A stretch of 34,731 nucleotides of DNA from a virus: IMG/VR virus record IMGVR_UViG_3300042309_001781, positions 1-34,731 of that record, one strand, 5' to 3'. The notes beneath the pieces were generated by a model. That model did no database searches. It saw only the letters and a program-made list of their open reading frames with translations, and was not told the DNA's origin. Shown piece after piece: positions 15,282 through 21,729 of this stretch. The first letter of the stretch is position 1. The number at the start of each line of letters is the position of its first letter. The position numbers and the translations under genes are program-made.

Positions 15282-15685
15282 CAGAGGTCCTCCTCTTCCC
15301 ATACGTCGTAGTAGCTGGAGTCGGTGTCTATGCAGACGTCGCCGATGTAGATCACGCCGTTCTCGGAGCGGGTCTCGAAGGGCTCTTTGAACTCGATGAC
15401 CTGACCGCCGCTGGTGAAGTTGCCGACCGCGTCGAGCTCGATGTCCTCCATCCGGACGCAGCCGATCAGGCCGGCGTCCACCGAGTACTTCCGACCGGAT
15501 TCGTCGGAGTAGGAGCCGTCACCCCACTTGGTGCCGTAGGTGGCGAAGCGGGTGCCGTCCTTCATGACGAACTCACCGTCACGGCAGGTCCGCTCGTCGA
15601 TGGTGATGTCGCAGAACTCGTCCCAGCGCTCGTGCATGACGTAGCAGAGGTCTCCGACGTAGTAGGTGCCAGCGGGCATGGTCAT
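15281..15685 (-). CDS. Unknown protein, beta-rich, 134 aa
   Basis: The start at 15685 has a GGAG site seven bases upstream; the longer frame adds an implausible Ser/Arg-rich extension. The protein begins MTMPAGTYYVGDLCYVMHERWDEFC. It contains DGEFVMKDGTRFATYGTKWGDGSY and DAGLIGCVRMEDI, a beta-rich pattern repeated in many phage and bacterial small proteins of unknown function. It is cytoplasmic by composition and lies in the early operon. Confidence 0.75.
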   Translation of the reverse strand: MTMPAGTYYVGDLCYVMHERWDEFCDITIDERTCRDGEFVMKDGTRFATYGTKWGDGSYSDESGRKYSVDAGLIGCVRMEDIELDAVGNFTSGGQVIEFKEPFETRSENGVIYIGDVCIDTDSSYYDVWEEEDL

Positions 15686-15704
15686 AGGTGTTCTCCGTTG
15701 TGGA

Positions 15705-16031
15705 TCAGGCGAGACGATCGAGAAGAGACTGGCGAAGGCGGGCGCCCTCTCCGTCTTCGAGGGAGTAGAACTGGAGTCCGCGCTCCAGAGCCCCGCGGAG
15801 CAGGTCACGGGAGTACTCCTCGGGCTCCCACTGGCACTCGAGCCCGTAGCAGGAGCAGTGAGAAGCCGTCACCCAGAAGTACCGGTCACCCACGCGGTAT
15901 ATCACGTCGGCGTACCCCTCGTAGGCGGGCTGGTCGTAGAGGGCCAAGAGCACCTCGTCGGGCTCGGGCACTTCTACCTGAAACTCGCGGCACACGTCCT
16001 GCCAGGATTGAAAGTCACCGTAGTACATCAT
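15705..16031 (-). CDS. Unknown protein with conserved SHCSCYGLE motif, 108 aa
   Basis: GGAGAACG lies just before the ATG. The sequence YRVGDRYFWVTASHCSCYGLECQWEPEEYSRDLL contains a conserved HCSCYG patch found in a phage/bacterial family of unknown function. The two close cysteines and histidine could bind metal, but this is not proven. It is expressed with the neighbouring small early genes. Confidence 0.7.
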   Translation of the reverse strand: MMYYGDFQSWQDVCREFQVEVPEPDEVLLALYDQPAYEGYADVIYRVGDRYFWVTASHCSCYGLECQWEPEEYSRDLLRGALERGLQFYSLEDGEGARLRQSLLDRLA

Positions 16032-16044
16032 CGTTCTCCAGTTG

Positions 16045-16467
16045 TTAGAGCCAGCCGTCTTGATAGTGGCAGGCGACGTAGTCGATGGGAAGAGGGCGCT
16101 CGTCGCGCTTGGCGTTCTCCTCCTCGGCGGCCTCTTGAGCGTAGGCCATCTCCTCGGCCTCCCACTCTTCCTGACGCTTGATCTCGTCTTCCATCATCCG
16201 ACCGAGGAGGTTCAGCTCTGTCTCGAGCTCCTCGTCGGTCATGTCCTTGAGGTTGACGTGACGGGGACGGACTCCGAAGACCTCCTTGTGCATCTCCCAG
16301 AACATCGTCTCGTTGTCGTAGCGCTTGAACTGCGCCACTGTGAAGACGCCGATCTCGGCCCAGTGGTCCAGGTCCTCGACCCAGAGCCCGGTCCAGCGAT
16401 CCGGACCCGCGGCCATCCAAGCGAGCTTCTCGGCGTTCAGTGCGGCGAGGTGTTCTGCAAGTGTCAT
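16045..16467 (-). CDS. Unknown acidic helical protein, 140 aa
   Basis: The ATG at 16467 follows GGGAG and lies one base after the previous stop, so I prefer it to an earlier in-frame ATG. Helical segments run through MTLAEHLAALNAEKLAWMAAG and DMTDEELETELNLLGRMM. An acidic Glu-rich stretch and PIDYVACHYQDGWL close the protein. No domain is recognised. It belongs to the early operon. Confidence 0.7.
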   Translation of the reverse strand: MTLAEHLAALNAEKLAWMAAGPDRWTGLWVEDLDHWAEIGVFTVAQFKRYDNETMFWEMHKEVFGVRPRHVNLKDMTDEELETELNLLGRMMEDEIKRQEEWEAEEMAYAQEAAEEENAKRDERPLPIDYVACHYQDGWL

Positions 16468-16468
16468 A

Positions 16469-16657
16469 TTAAAACTCCCATCCACGACGAGTTAATTCGT
16501 TCTTGATGATAGATACGTTGTACTGGACTTCAGTCCACAGGCGTTCGTCGTTCAGACGATCACGATCCACACGATCGAAGAAGGCGAGGGTGTCGAAGAG
16601 AGCCGCGTCCGAGAAGACGAACCGGATCTTGAACCACTTGACGAACCTACGAACCAT
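16469..16657 (-). CDS. Small basic unknown protein, 62 aa
   Basis: The start at 16657 (MVRRFVKWFKIRF...) has AAGGA ten bases upstream; an in-frame ATG seven codons earlier has none. The N-terminal 12 residues are basic and aromatic and could bind membrane or nucleic acid. It is the first gene after the promoter at 16685-16713. Confidence 0.6.
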   Translation of the reverse strand: MVRRFVKWFKIRFVFSDAALFDTLAFFDRVDRDRLNDERLWTEVQYNVSIIKNELTRRGWEF

Positions 16658-16684
16658 ATTTTCACGTTCCTTGATCATGATAGA

Positions 16685-16713
16685 ATACTATCACAGTTCC
16701 ACTAAATTGTCAA
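16685..16713 (-). promoter_or_regulatory. Sigma70-type early promoter
   Basis: A perfect TTGACA is followed after 17 bases by TAGTAT on the minus strand. The spacer ends GAACTGTGA, closely matching the spacers of other early promoters in this window. It would drive the operon 16657 to 14709. Confidence 0.8.
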
Positions 16714-16719
16714 CCGCTA

Positions 16720-16896
16720 TTAGCGGACGTAGGTGTGGCCCTTGGAGCCGTGGAGCATCCGGAGCCTGAGGGCCCAGATGTCGGCCTTCTTGGTGGTCTT
16801 GGGTTCTACCCGGTTGATGGTCCCACCGGACTGGATGTAGTTCTGGACGGCGAGGATGGCGTCGGCGGGGATCTTCTTGGCGGCGTGGTTGATCAT
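16720..16896 (-). CDS. Small unknown protein, 58 aa
   Basis: The product reads MINHAAKKIPADAILAV..., is helical at the N-terminus and ends basic (LRMLHGSKGHTYVR). GGAG lies about seven bases before the ATG, and a promoter sits at 16924-16952. The stop codon lies inside a short palindrome, CCGCTA-A-TAGCGG, just upstream of the next promoter. No domain is recognised. Confidence 0.65.
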   Translation of the reverse strand: MINHAAKKIPADAILAVQNYIQSGGTINRVEPKTTKKADIWALRLRMLHGSKGHTYVR

Positions 16897-16923
16897 TTTA
16901 GCTCCGTTCCTTGATTATGATTA

Positions 16924-16952
16924 AATCTACCACAGTTCTACTAAAATGTACA
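16924..16952 (-). promoter_or_regulatory. Early promoter in repeated cassette, copy 1
   Basis: TGTACA, 17 bases, then TAGATT preceded by TGG, giving an extended -10. The spacer (GAACTGTGG) and downstream TTAATCATAATCAAGGA are nearly identical to those of the promoter at 31443-31471. This marks it as a copy of the same regulatory cassette. Confidence 0.75.
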
Positions 16953-17118
16953 TAAAAAAGTGAGCCAAGACCAAAAAAATATAGTCCAATCAAATCAATG
17001 GCTTAGAAAGACCGGCAGAAAGCCTAACAAGATCAATGGCTTAGAGAGCCATTCTGGAGGCCCGTAGATCACTCTGGAGCCGGTACCGGCCTGGATGGTA
17101 GGTCTACCCCAGAAACTG
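16953..17118. repeat. Noncoding stretch with duplicated repeat and palindrome
   Basis: No gene is visible in this stretch. It holds two copies of a 14-base repeat, AATCAATGGCTTAG at 16993-17006 and GATCAATGGCTTAG at 17031-17044, and a third copy lies at 31511-31524. A perfect 12-base palindrome GCCGGTACCGGC lies at 17079-17090. A degenerate T-rich stem-loop remnant next to the promoter corresponds to the intact terminator at 31473-31500. A small RNA is possible but no start signal for one is obvious. Confidence 0.6.
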
Positions 17119-17141
17119 AAAAGGGGCGCCGTAGCGCCCCT
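17119..17141 (-). terminator. Intrinsic terminator after the winged-helix gene
   Basis: An eight-base-pair stem, AGGGGCGC with GCGCCCCT, closes a UACG tetraloop and is followed by TTTT on the minus strand. It is placed just after the small regulator gene ending at 17163. Confidence 0.85.
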
Positions 17142-17162
17142 CCAGATCACCGTGCCAGAAGC

Positions 17163-17372
17163 TTACGATCCCATACGGTAGTAGAGGACCTCGCGGCCGT
17201 TCACGATCCGACGATTCGAGTAGATCCGGAAACCCTCGTTGCGAAGGTCGTGGATGCGCTTCATGACCGAGTCACGCGGGACCTTGGTGTCCGAGGCGAT
17301 CCGCGAGGCGGTCACGCCGGGGGACTTCGGGCGCTTGGACAGGTAGTTGAAGACGCGATTGATCTGTGCCAT
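17163..17372 (-). CDS. Winged-helix DNA-binding protein, small regulator
   Basis: The 69-residue product is a single winged helix: a first helix (INRVFNYLSKR), then GVTASRIASDTKVPRDSVMKRIHDLRNEGFRI as helix-turn-recognition helix, and a wing (YSNRRIVNGREVLYYRMG). It probably binds promoters or operators as a phage transcription regulator. The start at 17372 follows GGAG by nine bases; an ATG five codons earlier lacks a site. It is a one-gene unit with its own promoter and terminator, fitting a regulator. Confidence 0.75.
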   Translation of the reverse strand: MAQINRVFNYLSKRPKSPGVTASRIASDTKVPRDSVMKRIHDLRNEGFRIYSNRRIVNGREVLYYRMGS

Positions 17373-17432
17373 ACTGTAGTTCTCCATGGTTTGCTTTGAC
17401 TTGAGAGCTCATTCGCTGCTCTCTACTTTTCC

Positions 17433-17461
17433 AATATACAACAGGGGGTATTAAATGTACA
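17433..17461 (-). promoter_or_regulatory. Early promoter for the winged-helix gene
   Basis: TGTACA and TATATT are separated by 17 bases on the minus strand. The -35 hexamer is the same variant used by the promoter at 16924-16952. The leader to the start codon is about 55 bases. Confidence 0.7.
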
Positions 17462-17479
17462 CACCTATTTTCATGGAAT

Positions 17480-17555
17480 TGGCGATCCCTGCAGGACTCG
17501 AACCTGCGACACCCTGTTTAGAAGACAGGGACTCTATCCACTGAGCTAAGGGACC
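17480..17555 (-). tRNA. tRNA-Arg (anticodon UCU)
   Basis: A full cloverleaf is present: acceptor GGTCCCT with AGGGATC, anticodon stem CCTGT/ACAGG around CTTCTAA, and T-loop TTCGAGT. The discriminator is G and CCA is encoded. UCU reads AGA, a codon likely rare in a GC-rich host. Its first ten bases overlap the 3' end, including the stop codon, of the upstream glycosyltransferase-methyltransferase gene. Confidence 0.93.
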
Positions 17556-18847
17556 TTGTGATACGCGCGCTGGTAGCCGTCGTGCACGCGCTTCATGTAC
17601 TTCGGGTAGCTGACGTCCAAGAAGTCGACTGCCTTCTTGACGGGCTGGTTTCCGTGGATCGGGTCTGTCCACTGGTAGTCGTCGAATATGATCACCCCGT
17701 TCTTCTTCAAGAGGTGAAGGGAGTAGATCCCGTCGTTGACCACGTCGAGCGTGGCGTGGGACCCGTCCACGTATATGATGTCGAACTGCTGGGCGTCCCT
17801 GCAGAGCGCCGGGAGGAGGAACCGAGAGTCGGCCTTGATCACTCGCAGCTTTTCTGGCCACTTCGACACGCTGGCGTTGAACTTGAACTTCTCTTCCAGG
17901 CTGTACTTCTGCGAGCTGTTGTGCTCGGGGCTTCCCATGAAGGTATCGACACTCATGATCATGCTTTCGGGGTGGTCCATCATGTTGTCGAGCAGCCAGG
18001 TCGTGGCCCTCCCCTCGAAGCAGCCGATCTCCAGGATCTTCAGGGGTTCATCGTTCTTCTTATCGGTGTCGATGAAGATGCTCTTCCAGCTCTCGATGTT
18101 CCCGCTGAACCAGTCCTCGCTGAACTTGTAGTCCATCAGGCGAAACTTCTCGAGGGCGTTCGGTCGAGTGAGGCCCGCCAAGAGACCGGGATGGTGTCTG
18201 AAGTTCTGCTTGTCGGTCACCGCGTCGTGATGGGTGAAGGACTCGCGCTCGCCGATCGCGCAGACCACGTAGGGAGGATCGGTCTCTAAGAAATCTAGAT
18301 CGTACCTGTTACGGACGCTGATGAGGGCCTCGGTCGGCAGGAGCCTCCGCTCTTTCTCTACCTGATCTAGCAAGAAGCGCGCCGTGTTCGGGGTCATCGC
18401 GTACGCGTGAGCTCCCTCGTGACGGCGGATCTTGATGTAGTTATCCGGCATGTCAGGATACTCATAGTCCGCTGCGTAGTCGATGCGCGGACCCAAGTGG
18501 AGGATCTGACCGTCGTGCACTTCGAGGTGATTGAAGTTCTCCTTGACGACGCAGTCGTGCTCGAGGACTACGCCGGCCTCGCCGCTCTCCACGATCTTGC
18601 GCCAGATCTCGATGTGACCGAGAGCCGCGTTGTACTCCTTGACGTACTGACGGTCGTTATCCTCGATTCCCTCACGACCGATCTTCCATCCGGTCCGTTC
18701 GGCGATGTCCTCGATGGTGAGTCCCATGAAGCCCTTGAACATCTCATAGTTCACGCCGTGCTTTTCACAGGACTCTGCGCACTCGAGAGCGTAGGTCTTC
18801 GACTTCTCGCTCTCGATGTATAGGATGTATGCCTTACCCAGTTTCAT
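17546..18847 (-). CDS. Glycosyltransferase family 25-like and methyltransferase fusion
   Basis: The N-terminal ~240 residues resemble GT25 (LPS galactosyltransferase-like) proteins: KAYILYIESEKSKTYA..., an aligned VVLEHDCVV near residue 94 in place of the usual LEDD, and HAYAMTPNTARFLLDQV. The C-terminal ~165 residues are a class I SAM-dependent methyltransferase with KILEIGCFEGRATTWLL (about 270-285), FDIIYVDGSHATLDVV and GVIIFDDYQW. Such fusions could modify sugars on host LPS or the phage particle; the target is unknown. The ATG overlaps the previous stop (ATGA). The last codons and stop lie inside the tRNA-Arg gene. Confidence 0.8.
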   Translation of the reverse strand: MKLGKAYILYIESEKSKTYALECAESCEKHGVNYEMFKGFMGLTIEDIAERTGWKIGREGIEDNDRQYVKEYNAALGHIEIWRKIVESGEAGVVLEHDCVVKENFNHLEVHDGQILHLGPRIDYAADYEYPDMPDNYIKIRRHEGAHAYAMTPNTARFLLDQVEKERRLLPTEALISVRNRYDLDFLETDPPYVVCAIGERESFTHHDAVTDKQNFRHHPGLLAGLTRPNALEKFRLMDYKFSEDWFSGNIESWKSIFIDTDKKNDEPLKILEIGCFEGRATTWLLDNMMDHPESMIMSVDTFMGSPEHNSSQKYSLEEKFKFNASVSKWPEKLRVIKADSRFLLPALCRDAQQFDIIYVDGSHATLDVVNDGIYSLHLLKKNGVIIFDDYQWTDPIHGNQPVKKAVDFLDVSYPKYMKRVHDGYQRAYHKVP

Positions 18848-19047
18848 ATCTTCTTGATCCCCATTACGTAGTTCTCGGCGGCGTCCTCGTGGTACTGGAG
18901 GCTCTTGTCGGCGTAGGACTCGGTCGAGACTATCAGACCGTCCTTGGCGAAGTCGACCTCGTAGACCTTCTTGTCGGTGTCCAAGTAGACGATGGCCTTG
19001 AGGTCCATGTCGTCAGACAAGAAAGTAGAAAGCTGTATCCTGCTCAT
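18844..19047 (-). CDS. Conserved small T4-like phage protein, 67 aa
   Basis: The start at 19047 follows GAGGA by seven bases and overlaps the previous stop (TGATG). The sequence LKAIVYLDTDKKVYEVDFAKDGLIVSTESYADKSLQYHEDAAENYVMGI is of a type shared by many T4-like marine phages. Its function is unknown. It sits between the membrane protein and the glycosyltransferase gene in one operon. Confidence 0.75.
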   Translation of the reverse strand: MSRIQLSTFLSDDMDLKAIVYLDTDKKVYEVDFAKDGLIVSTESYADKSLQYHEDAAENYVMGIKKI

Positions 19048-19268
19048 CACTTCATCCTCTTGATTACGAACTTGGCGCCGGCGATCCAGGCGATACCCAC
19101 GATCACGAACACGAAAGCGACGAGTGCAAACGGGATCCAGATCGGAGCCAGCACCCACCACCAGGACCAGTCGATGTAGTCGGTCAACTTGAGGGTGATG
19201 AAGATGAGACCGAGGATGCCGAGGAACCCTGGACCGACGTTCACCGAAACTGAATTCTGATTCTTCAT
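19047..19268 (-). CDS. Small membrane protein, two helices, 73 aa
   Basis: Two hydrophobic helices are evident: GFLGILGLIFITLKL, then after DYIDWSWWWVLAPIWIPFAL a second through VAFVFVIVGIAWIAG. The WSWWWVL-P-WIP pattern is that of the small phage and bacterial 'Fragile-X-F' transmembrane proteins of unknown role. GGAG precedes the ATG at 19268. It lies just downstream of the tRNA-Met gene. Confidence 0.75.
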   Translation of the reverse strand: MKNQNSVSVNVGPGFLGILGLIFITLKLTDYIDWSWWWVLAPIWIPFALVAFVFVIVGIAWIAGAKFVIKRMK

Positions 19269-19287
19269 TCTCGTCTCCATATTGAAT

Positions 19288-19362
19288 TGGTGCGCCCGGT
19301 AGGACTCGAACCTACACTCAGACAGTTATGAGCTGTCAGCTTCACCTTTAAGCTACAGGCGC
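19288..19362 (-). tRNA. tRNA-Met-like (anticodon CAU)
   Basis: The cloverleaf is complete, with acceptor GCGCCTG/CGGGCGC, anticodon loop CTCATAA, T-loop TTCGAGT, A discriminator and encoded CCA. The first base pair is G-C, so it is not a standard bacterial initiator. It may be elongator Met, or an Ile tRNA whose CAU is converted to lysidine-AU; the sequence alone does not decide. Confidence 0.9.
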
Positions 19363-19438
19363 TGGTACCCCCTGTCAGATTCGAACTGACCCTGAAACGA
19401 TTTTAAGTCGTCTTCCTCTACCGCTGGGATAAGGGGGC
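19363..19438 (-). tRNA. tRNA with UAA anticodon (Leu-like) but short variable arm
   Basis: This gene abuts the tRNA-Met gene. Acceptor GCCCCCT pairs with AGGGGGT, the anticodon arm is GACGA-CTTAAAA-TCGTT, and CCA is encoded with an A discriminator. The anticodon UAA reads UUA (Leu). The variable region is only five bases, whereas bacterial Leu tRNAs have a long arm. The D stem has one C-A mismatch. It is a real tRNA by structure, but its identity is uncertain. Confidence 0.8.
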
Positions 19439-19441
19439 GAT

Positions 19442-19533
19442 TGGTGGGCGTGTAGGGATTCGAACCCTAGCGAGAACACCGATCTAGTGCTAAAGGGTTT
19501 ATAAGTCCCTCCGGGCCACCTGGCCACACGCCC
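19442..19533 (-). tRNA. Class II tRNA with irregular anticodon loop, possibly UAU
   Basis: The acceptor (GGGCGTG/CACGCCC), T arm (TAGGG-TTCGAAT-CCCTA) and encoded CCA are perfect. A long variable arm with a five-base-pair stem makes it class II and 92 bases long. The anticodon region reads GGG-ACTTATAAA-CCC: either a nine-base loop or a seven-base loop closed by an A-A mismatch, placing UAU at 34-36. UAU belongs to Ile, which is never class II in bacteria. The identity is unresolved; it could be a decaying or unusual tRNA. Confidence 0.75.
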
Positions 19534-19538
19534 GTATC

Positions 19539-19724
19539 TTATTTGAGGAGAGCTATGCGCTCCTGCATGTAGCGCTTGACGGTCAGGAGCTTGTCCAGCT
19601 CACGGAAGGTGAAGTCCTCCGTGGCGTTTTGATTGGCTCGCTCTATGGCGGGGTCCAGGAAGTTGAGGATCTCATAGTTCAACATGGTCACCAGTAGCTG
19701 TTTATGAGAGTCAGAGATCTGCAT
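19539..19724 (-). CDS. Small helical unknown protein, 61 aa
   Basis: The start at 19724 has GGAGG five bases upstream. The product is helical (MQISDSHKQLLVTMLNYEILNFLDPAIERANQ...) with no recognised domain. It is the first gene of the transcript that continues through three tRNAs. Confidence 0.65.
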   Translation of the reverse strand: MQISDSHKQLLVTMLNYEILNFLDPAIERANQNATEDFTFRELDKLLTVKRYMQERIALLK

Positions 19725-19749
19725 GCCGTCCTCCATAGCCTATACGCCA

Positions 19750-19778
19750 GTTATACTATATCTACCCTAAACAGTACA
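19750..19778 (-). promoter_or_regulatory. Early promoter for the tRNA operon
   Basis: TGTACT and TATAAC are separated by 17 bases on the minus strand, about 25 bases before the start codon at 19724. The tRNAs and the glycosyltransferase-methyltransferase gene follow without another visible promoter. Confidence 0.6.
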
Positions 19779-19811
19779 ACTCTAAATTCATGGAATCACA
19801 AAAATGTAGAG

Positions 19812-19819
19812 CATAAATA
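19812..19819 (+). promoter_or_regulatory. T4-type late promoter (CATAAATA), plus strand
   Basis: CATAAATA lies 28 bases before the zincin start, the same spacing as at 14602-14609. It makes the lone plus-strand gene a late gene, although its neighbours are early minus-strand genes. Confidence 0.6.
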
Positions 19820-19846
19820 CCATTGCCTCCAATAGGGAAGAGAACC

Positions 19847-20353
19847 ATGCTCATAAAGGTGTACGGTTCAAGCACTAAGCGCTTGAAAGCGATGGTTCGA
19901 GATGCTATAGAGTATGCCGCGGCGAGTTTCTTTGATAAGAGAATCCTACAGAACTTAGAGATCACGATAAAGTTCGACGACAAGCTGATGGCCGAGTCCG
20001 GCGACGTGGCCCAGATGGAGTGGATAGACACCCACGTACGGGCCAGGGTCTTCAGCGTGGTGGTCGACAAGAACATCAACGAGTTCCTGACCGTCCTCTG
20101 CGTCCTGCACGAGATGGTACACGTCAAGCAGTACGCCAAGGGCGAGCTCTTCCAGTCCATGAAAGACTCCAACCTCCACAAGTGGAACAAGAAGGAGTGG
20201 GTCGACGACGGTAAGGTCCCCTACTGGGAGCTCCCGTGGGAGATCGAGGCCCACGGCCGCGAGAAGGGTCTCATGCTGGGGTGGATGAACTCCACCAGCC
20301 TGATCTCCGAGGAGGAGAAGCAGAGCTGGCGTGCCAAGTTCATGTTCCCCTAG
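19847..20353 (+). CDS. Zinc metallopeptidase-like protein (HExxH)
   Basis: The 168-residue protein carries HEMVHVKQY (His88, Glu89, His92), the zinc-binding helix of zincins. A downstream WELPWEIEAHGRE (about residues 127-139) offers a third ligand as Glu or His. This arrangement resembles SprT-like or other small phage metallopeptidases, but substrate and exact family are unknown. The ATG at 19847 has a GGAAG site, while an in-frame TTG at 19823 does not. The stop codon shares CTAG with the stop of the convergent helicase gene. Confidence 0.78.
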   Translation: MLIKVYGSSTKRLKAMVRDAIEYAAASFFDKRILQNLEITIKFDDKLMAESGDVAQMEWIDTHVRARVFSVVVDKNINEFLTVLCVLHEMVHVKQYAKGELFQSMKDSNLHKWNKKEWVDDGKVPYWELPWEIEAHGREKGLMLGWMNSTSLISEEEKQSWRAKFMFP

Positions 20354-21726
20354 ACCAGCATCTTCAGCTTGTCCTTCAGGGACTCCCTTGTATCCCTGCC
20401 CATGTCGGTCCTGTCGAACACCGGTCCCTCGAGGAGGTTCTCCTGGGCACCCTGCTCCACGTCGTAGAACTTCATCTTAGCGCGGTCGACGCCCACGATG
20501 AACCTCTTGTTCTTGTTGGGATCGCCGTACCTGTTCTTCAGCTGCTTGACCATGACCTGGTTCATGTCGGCGAGCTCCTCGGTGGAGATCAGGGCGATCA
20601 TGAAGTCGGCAGTGGCCGGGAGGCCGAAGGACTCGGACGTGTCTGTCAGGTCGACGTCGCTCGACGAGTAGCCGGTACGCGTCGTCTGGGTAGCGGAGAT
20701 GATCGGCACCCCGAACTCCACTGCCATACCTCTGATCTCCTCGGCGATCGACTTGATCAGGGTGTACGAGTTGACCTGTGACCCGGCCTTGATGCGCGAG
20801 CTCGAGCAGATGTTCAGGTAGTCGATGTAGATCACGTCGGGCACGAAGTTCTTCTTCAGGGCCAGCTCGTTCAGCAGGGACCTGAAGTGGTGCGTGGATG
20901 CCGAGGCGGTCGGGTACTCCTTGATGATGAGCTTGCCGACTGTCATCTCCTTCAGCTTGTTCACCTTCTTCCTGTAGGTCTCGCGCGGCAGAGTCGTGAG
21001 CTCGTCCAGGTTGGTGTTGAGCAGGTTCGCGTCGATCCTCTTGGCGATCTCCTGCTCGGCCATTTCCATGGTGATGTAGAGGACGTTCTTACCCAGTACC
21101 AGGTTACCCGCGGCGCAGTGGCACATGAACATGGTCTTACCGACGCCGGTACCCGCCAGGATGATGTTCAGGGTCTTCCTGGGGATGCCGCCGTTCGTGA
21201 TCTCGTTCATGTACGCCAGGTCGAACGGCAGGCGAGCTTCCTTCTTGTGATAGAAGTCGTACCGCGAGTCCGTGTCCTCGAGGTAGTCGTGGCCGACGCT
21301 CGTGTCGAACGTGACGGCTAGGGCCTCCTGCAGGATGTGGGGGATGGCTCCCTTGTCGACGCCCTTAGTGCTGCCGTCCATGATCTGGATCGACTTCGAC
21401 ACCGCGTTGTAGAGCGCCTTGTCTTGACAGAACTTCTCCGTGTTCTGTACCAGCCACTCCATACCGGACTCGTCCCGCTTGAGGTTCTCGATGACGCCCC
21501 GAGTTCCCTTGAAGGCGATCTCGTTCAGACCGCTCGAGTTCTCGAGCTCGATCAACAGTGCCTCCTTGGAGGGGAGCCCGTTAAACTTGTTGACGTACTC
21601 CGACACGAGCTTGTACGTCAGGCGATGAGAGCCGTCGCCGAAGTACTCCTCGCGTAGGAACGGGAGAACTTTCCTGGCGTACTCTTCGTTGTGCGCCAGG
21701 TTAGAGAGGATTACCTCTTCGATCAT
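20350..21726 (-). CDS. g41: Replicative DNA helicase, T4 gp41 type
   Basis: This DnaB-family 5'-3' helicase unwinds the fork and loads the gp61 primase. The Walker A motif is AGTGVGKT at residues 191-198; Walker B is near VIYIDYLN. An arginine-finger region and ATQTTRTGYSS follow as in DnaB relatives. The 458-residue length matches T4 gp41. GAGGAG precedes the ATG, which follows the UvsX stop by three bases. It closes the replication operon. Confidence 0.93.
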   Translation of the reverse strand: MIEEVILSNLAHNEEYARKVLPFLREEYFGDGSHRLTYKLVSEYVNKFNGLPSKEALLIELENSSGLNEIAFKGTRGVIENLKRDESGMEWLVQNTEKFCQDKALYNAVSKSIQIMDGSTKGVDKGAIPHILQEALAVTFDTSVGHDYLEDTDSRYDFYHKKEARLPFDLAYMNEITNGGIPRKTLNIILAGTGVGKTMFMCHCAAGNLVLGKNVLYITMEMAEQEIAKRIDANLLNTNLDELTTLPRETYRKKVNKLKEMTVGKLIIKEYPTASASTHHFRSLLNELALKKNFVPDVIYIDYLNICSSSRIKAGSQVNSYTLIKSIAEEIRGMAVEFGVPIISATQTTRTGYSSSDVDLTDTSESFGLPATADFMIALISTEELADMNQVMVKQLKNRYGDPNKNKRFIVGVDRAKMKFYDVEQGAQENLLEGPVFDRTDMGRDTRESLKDKLKMLV

Positions 21727-21729
21727 TTA

